This document shows, one piece after another, positions 20,982 to 33,205 of a stretch of 64,000 nucleotides of DNA (position 1 is the stretch's first letter; each line of letters begins with the position of its first letter). Below the pieces are notes generated by a model. That model had not been told where the DNA came from and did not search any database. It saw nothing but the letters and a program-made list of their open reading frames with translations. Source of the DNA: Ceratodon purpureus (taxonomy: Eukaryota > Streptophyta > Bryopsida > Pseudoditrichales > Ditrichaceae); contig CM026426.1 in NCBI GenBank assembly GCA_014871385.1, positions 62,597,599-62,661,598 on the forward strand, in the 5' to 3' direction. A program made the position numbers and the translations under genes.

Positions 20982-22150
20982 TAGTTGGGGAGTACTAGTG
21001 TTTTCTGAATGAAAATGATAGATTACAGCTTTCAGCAAACCTTACCAAATATAGAGGTGCAAACAATTGGATTACCTATTAAGCAAGTGATATTATTTGC
21101 ATAGAAATGTGTTTTCAGGCCGAATTGGTAGACATTTGAGACTTAAGAAGACACTGTTAAGCATTTCTGAACACATTATGTTCGGGGACTAAAGCAATTT
21201 TATAATTGAAGAATCTGAGTTCAACTCTATTATGTTTCTATCGAGCAATATGTACACTGCCTTATTACATTGGCCGGTCATATTTCCACACAAGTAGAAA
21301 CATGAACTTGATAACCTTCCATACCGTAAACAATGAATTACTCGTACTGCCAACAATTTAAAAATAAATAAAAAAAGGGAGTTTAGTGTGAACAGGGTCA
21401 GTCCTTCACGGATCCTCATGAAAATCTCCTCTGCCATGATTGGTTTGACAAAGGCAAATGAGGTCAACAAAAAAATCCGGACCTCAGACTTACCCCACCT
21501 AAATCAGAATGAAGAGACTCCTTCGCAGTTAAAGGGAAAAAGTTAGTTAATTCCACGGTGTATCTAAACCCTAAACCACGTTGGGCCTACGAGAGAAAAA
21601 TTTGGCGTTGCCGAAGGCAGGACTCCACAGGCATTGGTCGACAGGAAATAAACAACGCCTGCCACGGACAGTTGAGGGATTATGCACCCTGAAGTGGAAA
21701 ATGTGGTCAAGGGCGACAGGCCCCTTCCTTGATGGAGCCACGGGCGACAACTTTGCTACCAGTGAAAGCATAGTGAATCCAGAGTGTAGGCCAATGAACT
21801 CGGGGAGTTTTGTGGATCTTTCGCGGAGCTGATACTCGGATGTGCATTATTTACAAGAATTCCTTGACCAAAAACGAAGGTAATTCCCTCTGAAATATAT
21901 TTTCCTTCCTTTGTGCAAAAAAATGAACAAAGGTTTTCTTTTGCTTACATGACGAACAACTTATCTGCAGTTGTAAAATTGTTTTTTATTGGATTGGCTG
22001 TGATGTGCTCTTTTCAGACTGATAAGGTAATGTGCTGATTTTATAGTTGACAATTATCTATACTAAGAACCATTCTGCCCCATCAAGAACTACGTGGATC
22101 TGCAGCGTGATTTCATCATGACTGGCATGGCTACAACAGCAGTCACTTAA
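20982..22150. other. Intergenic, no supported gene
   Basis: A - strand frame 21771-21571 (66 codons, basic, transit-peptide-like) exists but has no recognisable homologue or continuation, so I do not call it a gene. Otherwise non-coding. Confidence 0.45.
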
Positions 22151-22164
22151 TCCTAGTGTACCTC
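22151..22164. repeat. Left target-site duplication of the LINE
   Basis: TCCTAGTGTACCTC occurs here and again at 27120-27133, immediately after the A-rich tail of the LINE. Confidence 0.93.
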
Positions 22165-22165
22165 T

Positions 22166-22735
22166 GACAGTCCGGTCCTCGTTTCTTCCTCGTTGACGGA
22201 TCCCGACTCCCCACCCCCCTCCGATCTCTCCTCTATTACCCGCCTTGGGGGATTCTCAGGGGCTCTCGTCCCTTACTCTCCTCGGTCCGACGGTGACTCG
22301 CATCCCCTGTCTTTTGTCCCCGCCTCTCCCCCTTACAGACGGCATCCGTCCACGGCACACTCTGGCCCTCCACCTAGGGGTCGCATTTTCTTCCATCCTT
22401 CGGAGATTGAAGATTCCAGCTCCACGGGTGAGGATTTTGTAGACGCGTCGCCTGCGAGCCGCGACGCTTCTCTCTCTCCACCTCCCAAACACCCGCCGTC
22501 CCCCCACCTGACGCTTGACATCAACATTGCCGCAGTTAGGCAGGCACAACTCTTAGACACTCTCCCCGGGTCCATCCGACAAGCTAAGGCGGCTGCCCGT
22601 CGTGGATTCGATCCTCTTCCCAGTTGCGACGCCCCACTCGGCACCGCTAACTCTCATCGTTACTCTCTCTGGGGCCGAGCCCCTCCAACCAGCGTGAGAG
22701 CCGCTAAACAATCCCAACCCAGACGCTGTCAATGA
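22166..22735 (+). pseudogene. LINE ORF1, C-terminal fragment
   Basis: About 190 codons open from the left duplication to the TGA at 22733-22735. Pro/Ser-rich and basic at the end (SVRAAKQSQPRRCQ), with no methionine codon in frame. No RRM or zinc knuckle is seen, consistent with loss of the N-terminal part. Its stop overlaps the ORF2 start as ATGA, an arrangement that would suit termination-reinitiation. Confidence 0.65.
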
Positions 22736-25700
22736 AACTCACCCTCTTATCAAACAATGTGCGAGGCCTGAATGACGCATCCGCTGTCGCAGCGATACGC
22801 CACTACGTCCGCCAACAAAAACCGCCTATCGACATCCTCTGCCTTTAAGAAACTAAACTTCGACATGAGCTTGCCCTTCGTCTTGGACGCGCCCTTTGGC
22901 GTGGGGCTCGAGCCTGGCATTACGAGGCCTCGGCTGGTTATACCCCAGATGGGCGTCAAGCGGGACAGGGCGGCATTGCCACCCTCCTTGGCCCTAAATG
23001 GGGAAAGTTCGTCACTTCTTCAGGCTCGGCTCTCCACAATCGGGCGTGTTGGATCATACTCACCGGCCTCCCTAGGGGGGATGTCGGCTTTCTGAACATA
23101 TATGCTCCGAACGATCCTCTACACCGATGCGTCCTCTGGGAAACGCTCCTCCGTGAGCTCCCACGTCACTGCCATTGGATCATGCTTGGCGACTTTAATA
23201 TGGTCGAGGCTCGCCGGGACCAGTCGTCCCAATGCGGACGGATCATTGAAGGCTGGGAACGACTCCTCTTCAACACCTTGAAGACCGCCCTTCACCTCTT
23301 GGAACCTGCCCAAACAGACAATCTCCTCATCTATACCTGGGATAATGGCAGGCTGACCGGCACCCGCGTCTTTGCACGCCTTGACCGCTGCTACACCTTC
23401 TCCCCGACAGGAGGCCAACGGCTATTTGACTACAAGATTCATGGGGACGGCTCTCTCTCGGATCATTGTCCTATCTCAATTCAATTGCACCTGTGTCCCG
23501 AACTTTCCCGCCCCAGTCGGTGGATTATGTCCCCGGTCTTTCTTAAATCTCTCCAACCTCAACTCCAGACCGTGTGGCTCGACCAGCCCGCCAGCTTCAC
23601 GAAGTTTCGTCATGTGGTACTCTTCTACCGTGAGCACTGCAAAGAGCGTGCTACTCATCGCAACGCTGACGAACTTGAAGTCCGTACTGAAATGGACAGC
23701 ACCCTTGCGGCCCTCCAGTTGGCCCCTCATGACATCCCGGCACAGGAGGAAGTCCATCGCTGTCAATACCTGCTACGTCATTTCGAAACTCGCCGTGCTG
23801 CAGGCCACCGCCTCCGGAGCCGCGTCCGCTGGCAAGGCCTTGGTGATATGGTCACAAAGGAATTCTTTGATGCGGTTCAGGAGCGCCCTGCCCCCTCCCT
23901 CTTCTCTGCCGTCTATGCGGCTGATGGCACTGTGCTCTCCGACCCGCCTGCAGTGGCGGCCCATTGTCGGCAATTCTATGCAGACCTGTTTGCTGCAAAG
24001 GACCTCTCCCCGGAAGCCCGTTTGGCCCAGGATCGCATCTTGTCGCACCTACCCTCCCGGCTCACAGCGTCCATGATCGCCGCCCTGGACAAACCTCTGA
24101 CCATCACGGAGCTCCACGATGCCTGCTTGAAACTAGCCAAGCACAAAAGTCCCGGACCTGATGGGGTGGTCATTGAGTTTTATCAAGAATGCTAGTCCTT
24201 CCTTGGCGAGGAGTTTACTCCCTTGGTTCAAGCCTCCGTCGCCACAGGGCACTTCCCTCCTGGAATGACAAGCGGTACAATAATCCAACTCCCTAAACCT
24301 GGGGACCTTCTTCACCTCACCAACAGGCGCCCGATCACGCTTCTCAACTCCTCATATAAGATTGTTGCGAAGGCCATGCAGCTGCGCATGCAGGCTGTCC
24401 TCGTGGACGCCATTAGTCCCGAACAGTCCGCGTTTCTGCCCCACCGTTACATTTTGGATGATGTACTTCTTCAAGCGGAAACTACTGCATGGGCCATGCA
24501 GTCTAATCAGCCTCTTATTTTTCTCAAGCTGAACTTCCACAAAGCCTATGACTCTGTGGACTGGACCTTTCTATTTCGTGCCATGCAAACCATGGGGATC
24601 CCTGAGTCCTTCGTCGCCTTGACTCGCATGCTCCTCATCGATGCTACGGCTTCAGTCTCAGTGAACAATAAACTCACTGAACCATTCCCCATTCGCCGTG
24701 GGGTGAGGCAGGGGTGCCCCCTGGCACCCTACCTCTTCCTAATCGTCAGAGAAGCTCTCCATGCGGCCAGCATTGCCGCCCAAGTTGCCGGCCTCCTTAC
24801 TGGAATTTCTCTCCCTGCAGGCCAACTCCGCCAGCTCTTGTCCCAATATGCTGATGATACGAGCTATTCCCTCCTCGGTAATCCCGCCAACCTGCAGGCT
24901 CTTGTGGATTTGCTTGCCGATTTCCGCCTTGCCTCTGGGTTTGCTGTCAACTAGAATAAGTCTGTGGCTTATTGGTTTGGCCAAGGCCGGCCTCCTAACT
25001 GGACCAGGGCCTTTGATTGCGTATGGGCTGAGGCCGGCGCTCTCTCTAAGCTCCTCGGTACCCCCTTTGGGATCGAGCTCTCCACCCCTGACATCGATGC
25101 GTTTCTACTTGAGAAGATCGCCCACAAACTGCAGTTCTGGAGGACTCAACACCTATCCCTTGCAGGCCGTGCCACCATTGTGAATTCGGTACTGTCATCA
25201 ACACTCTGGTATTTCACCTCGGTATGGGGTGGCTCACGGCAAGCCCTGCGACCGATCCGATGCCTCCTCCGCAACTACCTGCGGTCAGGCTCCGACACAA
25301 ACTGCCGAGCTCGCGTTCGCTGGGATGATTGCTGCCTGTCTCGACACTTTGGAGGCCTCTCCCTCCTGGACCCTGAAATCACCACTGATGCTCTTCTCGT
25401 CAAGTGGATGCTAAAATGCTTCGAACCAGGGGAGTCTAACTTAAAAGTTCTTCTTTGACACCGAGTGGCTCAATGCCAACCTGCCACGAGAGGCGGACGA
25501 TGGCTTCCCTCTCCCAATTGGGTGATGACTCACGGCCTGAGCTCCCCTCGTGGTTCTCGGATCTGGTCCAAGGTCTTGGTGGCTTGGAAGAAATTAGTCA
25601 AATGCACCAAACCCTCGGTTCCGACCACCCGCGAGGAGGTCTGCACCACCAGCATTTGGTCGGCCTCGCAGTTTATCGGAGGCAACTTTGGATTTTCGAT

Positions 25701-27005
25701 CCCTCGGGGACGCCTCGGGGACGCCTCTTGTTCAAAAGGGGACTTCGAACTATCGGGGATCTCTGGGATGACCCTGGCCATTGTTTCAAGACCTGGGATC
25801 AACTCCGCCGTGACCTGCGCCTCACTGCTAAGGATTGCCCTTTCATTTTGGCGCTTCGTCGTCACCTTCCTCAGCCTTGGCTTCGGCTTCTTCGTCGCCG
25901 CCTACGACCCCCCCTGCCTCAGGACTGGTTAGGCTTGTTTTCCGCCCCTGAGGACCCCTTCCCTGTGTTTGTGTGCCAAGCTGCCCACCACTTTCGGCCC
26001 CCAACCCATGGCGGCCCTCACCACCTTCAGATCCCCGCCTCCATTCCCATTTTTGCCGTGGGCCAGCAATCTCGACAGCTCCGCCCGGAGATCCCCATAG
26101 AGACACCAGCACCCCCCGTGGACTTCATGGGTTTTGTTCGAAAAATTAGGGTTGCCTCAGTCCCGCGGGGGCTTAACAACTCTATTCAGCTCTATATCGA
26201 CCAAGTTGCCAGGCTTGACTTCGATGTCAATCGCTGGCTATGGACAGACGGCACCAAGCTGCTCACGTACACGCCGAAGGAGGCCCGGTTGCTGCTCAAC
26301 CCCCGCAAAACCCTAAACAACCCTATTCCTGCGAAGTGGGGCCCTGCGCTCCTTCCTGCCCGCTTCAAACCAAGTTGGAAAGACACCTGGACGCCTATGC
26401 GTCCGCGCAAAGAAAGCGCATTTTTGTGGTCGGTCCTACACAAAGCAGTTGCGGTGAATGTCTGGCGCTCCCGCTCGGCGGCCCACATCTCCACCGATTG
26501 TCCCGTGTGCCCACTTGCCAGCACCGAATCCGTTCTTCACAGATTCTTCGACTGCGCCCGAGTCTTCCACCTCTGGGGCTTTGCACAGTCTGTTTTCCAT
26601 CGTCTCCGGGGAGCCAGCCCCGGCCCTTTTCAACGCCTTCACTTGAAGGTCTGTCTGTTTGGGCTCCCTTGGCCCCGGCTGTTTAAGCACCTCCGCCACA
26701 TATGGGCTGTTCTCCGAGGGACGGTCCTGTGGCACTCATGGCGAGCTCGCAATGCACCAGTCTTCGCCACAGAGGATTGGCCCGGACCGCAACTTCAACA
26801 CGCCGTCTGGGAGGCCCTCCTCGACGCTGGTCGTGTTGCATGGTCCAAAGTTCTTCGCGCCCTCAAACGCCGTCCCCGTGACGGTGCTCGCATCCTCTTT
26901 CGATTCGACTTTAATTGGATGTTCTCCGAGCAGTTCCTTGGTTCCCGCCAAGGCATGGTGGTTACCTGGGTGAAGACCCGCCGACCTGATGTCTTCTTAG
27001 TTTAG
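22732..27005 (+). pseudogene. LINE ORF2: endonuclease, reverse transcriptase, zf-RVT
   Basis: APE-type endonuclease blocks come first: 'SNNVRGLND', 'ETKL', 'LGDFNMVE' (23189) and 'SDHCPISI' (23459). RT follows: 'HKSPGPDG', 'RRPITLLNSSYKI', motif A 'LKLNFHKAYDSVDW' where the catalytic Asp is Asn, 'RRGVRQGCPLAPYLF', and motif C 'YADD' intact (24848). A C-terminal zinc-binding part has 'CPVCPLASTESVLHRFFDC' (26500-26556). In-frame stops lie at 22846 (TAA), 24193 (TAG) and 24952 (TAG), and at least two frameshifts lie between 25445 and 25720. The stops and the D-to-N change fit C-to-T/G-to-A transitions. It should have nicked target DNA and copied its RNA; this copy cannot. Confidence 0.9.
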
Positions 27006-27119
27006 GTTGATACCTAGGCTTCAGTGACCTTCTTAAGACCAGGACCTTTCGGGGCCCTTGGCAGTTGTCTTGTTGTTTGCAGTAAAAAAATTATTACGTG
27101 TCTTCAAAAAAATAAAAAA

Positions 27120-27133
27120 TCCTAGTGTACCTC
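27120..27133. repeat. Right target-site duplication of the LINE
   Basis: TCCTAGTGTACCTC, identical to 22151-22164, directly after the tail. Confidence 0.93.
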
Positions 27134-27454
27134 AAGACCGCATGTAGTGGACTATGAGTACACCGTATGAATTGACAACCTGCGTTTCCAGCATCATCCT
27201 AAGTGGCAACAATGTAGTGGGCGAGAGCAATAGTGGCGGCTGGACTCGTCACCTCCAGGTATGTACATTAATAACCCTCACCCACACTGTCACATCATCA
27301 ATCATGTATGCCCTCTCATACCATGGCCACACCAAGCGGGGTCCAGCCAGCCACTTCAACCAGGCGGGCTGAACTCGGTTGTGGGTCAGGTGTGACCCTA
27401 TTCTAGCCAAGGTGGCGACTGGCCCTCGTTGGGACAAATTATGAGCGTGCCTAG

Positions 27455-27532
27455 AACCAGTGCCATATGAATATAACTTCAACCAGTGCCATATGAATAT
27501 TACTTTAACTAGTGCCATATAAATATTACTTT
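27455..27532. repeat. 26-bp tandem repeat, three units
   Basis: Units start AACCAGTGCCATATGAATAT or a variant, at 27455, 27481 and 27507. Confidence 0.9.
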
Positions 27533-28042
27533 GATTTGAAAACTAATTCTCTGATTTCCTAAATAATCAGATAACTAATTCTTTGTTTTCCTGAATTTTT
27601 CTTGTATGAATGAAATGATTGATATCAGGATGGTGCTTGTCAAGCCTTGTGGGTCATAAGCAGATACCAAATTTTTCACAAGTCATGGGGCTGTGTGTTA
27701 TTCAAGATTTATCACTTGTTAGAAGGTTCTAAATCCTTGAACTTGATTGCAGGGACTCCTTAGACAATGAATTGGTCCAAATCTTGAATGTGTACTAGTC
27801 TTCATATCTGTTTAAGACTAGTATTGAGTATGGAACTACCAACCTATTTATAATACTTTCTACTCTCATAAATTGAATAAACTATTAGGTGGTGCAAATC
27901 CAAATGAGAAGTTTGTATGTTTGAGTTATCAACAAGTGATTAAGTACAATTGAAAATTTATTATGTTTATTTTATTACGATGTGGTGTTCTTATCACCTT
28001 TAAAATATAAAAACAAAATTTAGTACATTCTTTACAAAAATA
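27533..28042. other. Intergenic, no gene seen
   Basis: AT-rich with many stops in all frames. It may include the 3' flank of the neighbouring transposase, but no terminal inverted repeat was found. Confidence 0.5.
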
Positions 28043-29178
28043 TTACTTTACATTATCTAACCAATATTGAAACAAAGCCTTTCTGATTTTGGTTCCTGCA
28101 CGGGCAGATGTTCTTTCTGATGATTCTTGATCTTCTGTTTCAAAATACCTATCATTATTATTGGGCATGGTCTCAATATAATCACGTGGTGACGTTACTT
28201 TTCTATCATTACGATTGTATCTACAAAAGTTATATAGCACACAACAAGCAGTGATTATAGTTGCAGCATATTTGACATTAACATTCAGGTTTAAAAAATT
28301 TCCATCTGTTTTTAAGGATACCAAAGGTATTTCAACTTTGACTCTTCCTTGTCTGATACACTTGTCAAAGGCATCTTGATCATCATTTCCAGACAACTTT
28401 GCATTGAAAGGCTTCTGAATTTGTTGCAATAAAGGATAAGCCGAATCGCCAATAATAAAGGGTTTTATAGCTTCACCTTCAATTTTGATGCTATGTTCTT
28501 GTAAAATTCGCCTTCTCATTAGTTTTTTGAAGAACTCTAAAGATCGCATTTGCCTAGCATCATGAGTGCCCCTTGCCGCTAAAACACAAACATCCAATTT
28601 TTTTTTTATTATTATCACATATTCCTTGTAGCAATACTGTATGTACATTGTGTCAACACCAATAATCTGTCGGGGTGTATTTTGTGGGGGTTTTCTTATA
28701 TAATTTAACATCTGATCCATCTATAGCACCACATATTTGAGGCAATTTTGTTATACGATGAAATCTACGTATAATATCTTTCAATCTTCTGCCACTTGGA
28801 ATAGCAATAAATTGAGGATATAATTTATCTTTGTCAGCTAATGCATTACATATAAGCATCAAATACTTTAAAACTATTGTTTTTCCAACGCCAAACATAT
28901 TTCCAACATTCCGGTTATGTTCCCGCATGAGCTAATTTGTAAAGAACCATTGCAACTGCTTTCTGAACAGGGACAACATCTTTGTAATTGATGTCTTGAT
29001 GTTCAATGTAAGGTTGACAAGGTCACAGAGGTAAACAAATGTATTGTATTTCATACGAAAATCCCTAAACCGTACTTCATCTCGCATTTCATTATCCAGT
29101 AGATAAACTTTTTGATACATGACGTCCCATTGATGAATTGATCTTGGAAATGTCCACCACCGTCTTCTTGGCTATTTT
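28043..29178 (-). pseudogene. PIF/Harbinger (HARBI1-like) transposase, decayed
   Basis: On the - strand: 'RRRWW' start near 29170, 'NEMRDEVRFRDFRM', 'NVGNMFGVGKTIVLKYL' (HTH-like region), 'FHRITKLPQICGAIDGSDVKL' with the first catalytic Asp, 'YTPTDYWC', 'ARGTHDARQM', and 'PFIIGDSAYPLLQQIQKPF' with the second Asp. The C-terminal part ('VKYAATIITACCVLYNFC') keeps the family pattern, but the third acidic residue is not clear. Frameshifts near 28930, 28700 and 28600 and an in-frame stop split it. In an intact element this nuclease-type transposase works with a Myb-like partner; none is seen here, nor were terminal inverted repeats. Confidence 0.85.
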
Positions 29179-29179
29179 T

Positions 29180-31687
29180 TTTTCCTTGACCTCTCAATTT
29201 TAAAAAAACATGTCAGCCATAAGACAAGGAAAAAAGAAATAATATTGGAGATATGTTCTTCATAGAAAAACTGAAATAACAAGTCTGCTTCCATTTCCTA
29301 TAATTTTGATAAAATTTACTTAAACTATGATATCTAAAATATAAGATCAAATGAATTTAATAACAAAAAATTCATTAGATAAAATATCATTATGATAGTA
29401 TTTTTAGTTTTCTATAAGAGTAAAGAAAAAACAATTTCAAAAACAAAAAATAAGATAGGATAAACTAAAATTATAGTAAGATAAAAAAATAAAAAAAATA
29501 AAAAGCCAAGAAGTAAACTAAAAGTACTGTAAAAGTAAAAAATAAATAAATATATAACTAGCCTCTTGTAGGGCGAGCCCTACCACATTGGTGGATGGAA
29601 GGGTGATGGATATGAAGACGAATACGAAAATATCGTAGACAAGAATATTTATTTTAACTCGTCGGTCACTTTTGTGGTAAAGTATATCTATGAAGAAATC
29701 ACACTTAATGGAGTACCGAGAACCATAGTTATAAAAGTACGTGCAAGTAGGCAGTGGAGTAAGACACACAATGTGCAAAATTCCCATGGGCCACCCTTAA
29801 GTATATAACAACTATTGGTGCTAATTGAAATTTTTATTTCTCAACCCGGAATTATTCACCCTTGAAGCTCCACCTTATAAAATCCAACAAGGACACTCGC
29901 AGTTCTACACTCTCATTCTATATCTTGATGAAATAAACATACACTTTATTTAGAGTGACTCCCTTTGAATATGGATTTTTTTTATTTTATTTTTTTCCTT
30001 CCTTTCGTTCCTTGTTTTTTTTTTTTTTTCTTCTTTTTCTATATATTTTCCATTTTTTTTCCCTTTTTTTTTCTAAATCAAACTTAAGTCTTTTATGAAT
30101 ATTGTGATTCATAAATTTTCACTGGTCCGGGTTGACACTTCGCGTAGAGTTAGGTGGACGCGGAATTTGACAGCTTAGGAAGCAGCACCGTTTCTCACCC
30201 TAGGGTTTATCAATGAGGAGAAGCGGCTGGAGGGTTACAAGAAGCATCACTGATTTTCCTGTATCTGCAAAATGCAAGCACTTGAAAAATTGTAGATTCA
30301 AGTTCCTTAGTTAATAAAAAGCTCGAAGAGCAATAAGTTTGTGAACGCTGATCATGGCCATGTACATGCCATCACCAGAGCATATTATTTATACAAACAT
30401 GTGAGCATAATGCCCCTTTTCAAGTCACAAGGACCTGCCACATGAAGTGAGAATCGTTTCTGTCACGCTTTGTGTCAATGAACGTGTTTGCATCCTAAAT
30501 TGAATACCTTTCAGCAATCTAGCAAATCTGGAACCAGCTCTCACAAGTCACCACGGCAGTTTCTAAGTTGCTCCGAACCAAAGTCACAATACAAATGGTT
30601 AATTAGTTCAAAGCAATAGCCACCTCCCAGGGAGAATTTGGCTTGTCATTGGTCAAATGTTGCCTTGCTCCCCATGGCAATACGTTTTATCCTCAATGCA
30701 TAGCACTCTCGTCTTTCCTTTTCTCCAATCCCCAACTCCTAAACCGCTCTACTTTTCTTCTTGTTTAAACGTGCTCACCATCAAGTTGTAACAGATTACT
30801 GATGAACGCTTGTAATAGAAATTGAAAACTCCAGACATACACTTGAAAATCTGGATCGTTTCATTGAGACGAACATACACCAGCGTTTTATTAATTTATA
30901 ATTATTCTACAAACGTAAAGCACCGATTGAGAATTCTCCACTGTTGTTTGTTCAATATTCTAGATTTCTAAACTCAAATAGAGGACTCTCTCCAACAGAT
31001 AAGTTCAAGTCTGCACATCAGTGACTGCACATAACAATGCACGAAAGAGAACACGCTCTGCTTCAAGACTATTGAAATGTGAAGGGAAAGGAACAGTGAT
31101 CGTTGTACTTCCGAATACCGATCTGTTCCCCAAGCTGAACATTACTCTAGACTATGCCAACAACTTAGCATTTCTGACACTCTGTGTGGTTTTGTAGTCA
31201 GGAACCTGCAGGAAGACAAATTTTTGTGACTTAGTTGTTGTAACTCAATATAAACTGGCATCAACTCGTATTTTAGTCCTGCAGAACCACAACTGAGCAT
31301 CATCAATGCCTCTACACATCGCAAACAATCACATAAAAACGCCATCATGGACATCATACTATGCACACATAAAACTACAAGAGATGAGAACGATGGCGAA
31401 ATGGGTAATTTAACACTACCAAGACATGGAACTGAAAGGAATTGGTCCATAAAACTATGAAAAGGTTTGTATTCATAAAACCGGTGAGCAATCCAAATGC
31501 AGGCACGGTTGGCGACCAGTGACTTGTGACCTAATACAAAATTGATCCTCACATAGAGAATTCCTTACAGAAAACCCAATTCACTCCTCCAGATGCAGTG
31601 CAGAAGAAATGATTTTCCACAAGAAAGCCAGTCCAAAGTAAAAGGAATGAGCACCAAATGTTGTAACCCTCTCGCTTTTGAGCAAAA
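29180..31687. other. Intergenic, no convincing gene
   Basis: AT-rich to about 30120, including a pyrimidine tract at 29975-30080. At 30199-30216 a CACCCTAGGGTTT telo-box-like motif precedes a short ATG frame (30213: MRRSGWRVTRSITDFP, then CT/GTATCT). A - strand frame at 31552-31142 has no recognised domain. I do not call either a gene. Confidence 0.4.
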
Positions 31688-31903
31688 TCAAAAAAACATG
31701 AAGAGAGACGCATATCTAATGCGAGAGAGGATGAATTTAAGAGCGAGAAGAAGCGGACGCGAGCTCCTCATGGGGTCAGTGCGGCTAGGCAAGGGGCTGA
31801 GCTTCAGATCCTGCAAGAACTTGGCGTTGTTCTTGTTTGTGATCAGCTGCCGCAGGGCTTGACAGGTTGGGCCGAGCTCTTCTTCAGTGTCGTGGTGGTA
31901 AGT
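31688..31903 (-). other. Possible orphan exon, unidentified
   Basis: A - strand frame preceded by an AG acceptor-like CAATAG and lacking its own start reads T-Y-H-H-D-T-E-E-E-L-G-P, then 'QALRQLITNKNNAKFLQDLK' and 'LSPLPSRTDPMRSS'. Its composition is that of a soluble helical protein and its GC content is above the surroundings. I do not recognise it. It could be a gene fragment or an exon of a gene otherwise lost. Confidence 0.25.
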
Positions 31904-31905
31904 CT

Positions 31906-31970
31906 ATTGCGAACACATTGCGAACTCATTGGGAACACATTGAGAACTCATTGGGAACAGATTGCGAACT
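31906..31970. repeat. 11-bp minisatellite, six units
   Basis: Units alternate between ATTGCGAACAC-like and ATTGGGAACTC-like forms. Confidence 0.85.
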
Positions 31971-33180
31971 GGCGACGTGGCTGCACCAGAAGCCATGGAA
32001 CGGCTATGAATTTTCATCCATGAAAAGGTCAACAAGTAAAAGATAAAATAACTCCTGCCCAGGGAAGCTCAAAATAAAATAACTCCTAATTCAGAGCAAA
32101 GCTTCAGAATTTAGATAATTTAATCAAAGCAATCCACTTAAACTGATTCTCCTTAGACATCACTTTTGATTCATGTGAAGAGCCTCGAAGCTACGTTGTT
32201 AGGCAGTCCTGCGACAAATAAAGAGCCTGCCCTATGACATTGGATTTTGTTAGCTGTTTTTGAACGGTTTCCTCCTAGGCCATATTGAAAAGCTAGTGTC
32301 ATATAACCATACATGCTATCATGGTGTGTTTCCGATGACGAGTTGACCGGCTTGTTTTGAATCTGGTGATGCACTGTTACAATCAAAGCGTAAGCCAATA
32401 CCCTCGAGGAATTCATTTCCAGAATATGCATACTGAAACAGAAAATGCGGTGCTCTAAAATAAGCGAAAATCTAAGCTACAGTATTCGACATTCCCCGCA
32501 ATGCTCCAGATCTGGTGCTGCGGGCAGCGACCACACGGCGATAGCACAGAGGTGAGAGAGCGTCATATTCGGTCGGCGGCTAATACTTGTACTTCCGGAT
32601 TTTGCGCAATTTTCCAAACCAGCGGTTAATAGGCATAAATTCGAACGGTAGAGAGTAAAAATATCATGTGGTTGGGCATGATTACATCGTGCGGATAGCA
32701 TCTCAAACATCCTACGGCTAGGTAAGAAAGTATTTGACGGTACTAGCGTATTCAATCGCACGGACTGTATTTTAAATATCGTATGGCCGTAAACAGTAAA
32801 ATCGTAGGGTGGGAAATGATAACATCATGGGGCTCAAATTAAAAACATCGAACGGATGGAGGTTGAAACATCCCACGGTTGGGTGTGGAGAAATCTAACG
32901 GTTCTAAGTGACCCACATGGACGGACTGGATCAGATATATCCAACGACAGAAACAAGACTTATCGTATGGCTGGTAACTCCTCCATCAAAGGGACATGCG
33001 ACACTTTATCCTGCGGCCAGGGATGAGAGATCGAGATACTATAAGAGGTCCTGATCGGGTGATTTGGGCATCTACCCGAGGTCCTCTAAGTGAATGCCAC
33101 GGAGAATAAAATTCACATGGTAACTTTCTCCTTCGACGCCCAGTAAGAGAATCAGAACTCACCGAAGTTGGTAAGCGATA
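31971..33180. other. Intergenic with degenerate dispersed motif
   Basis: No gene seen. From about 32500 to 33000 a degenerate motif of the type ATC-C/G-NA-C/T-GG-N-TGG (for example CATCCTACGGCTAGG, CATCCCACGGTTGGG) recurs every 30-60 bases. Confidence 0.45.
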
Positions 33181-33205
33181 TCAACGTGCTGTAACGTAAG
33201 CTATT

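Larger units (their letters stand above)
22165..27119 (+). mobile_element. L1-type LINE, 5'-truncated, about 4.95 kb
   Basis: Holds the C-terminal part of ORF1, ORF2 (endonuclease, RT, zinc-binding C-terminus) and an A-rich tail (27083-27119), bounded by perfect 14-bp duplications. ORF1's frame is open right up to the left duplication with no in-frame ATG, so the insertion is 5'-truncated as is usual for target-primed reverse transcription. ORF2 is inactivated. Confidence 0.93.

Noticed and set aside
22256..22644. Antisense frames opposite LINE ORF1
   Set aside because: Overlap the GC-rich ORF1 remnant fully and match no family; shadows of the sense frame.
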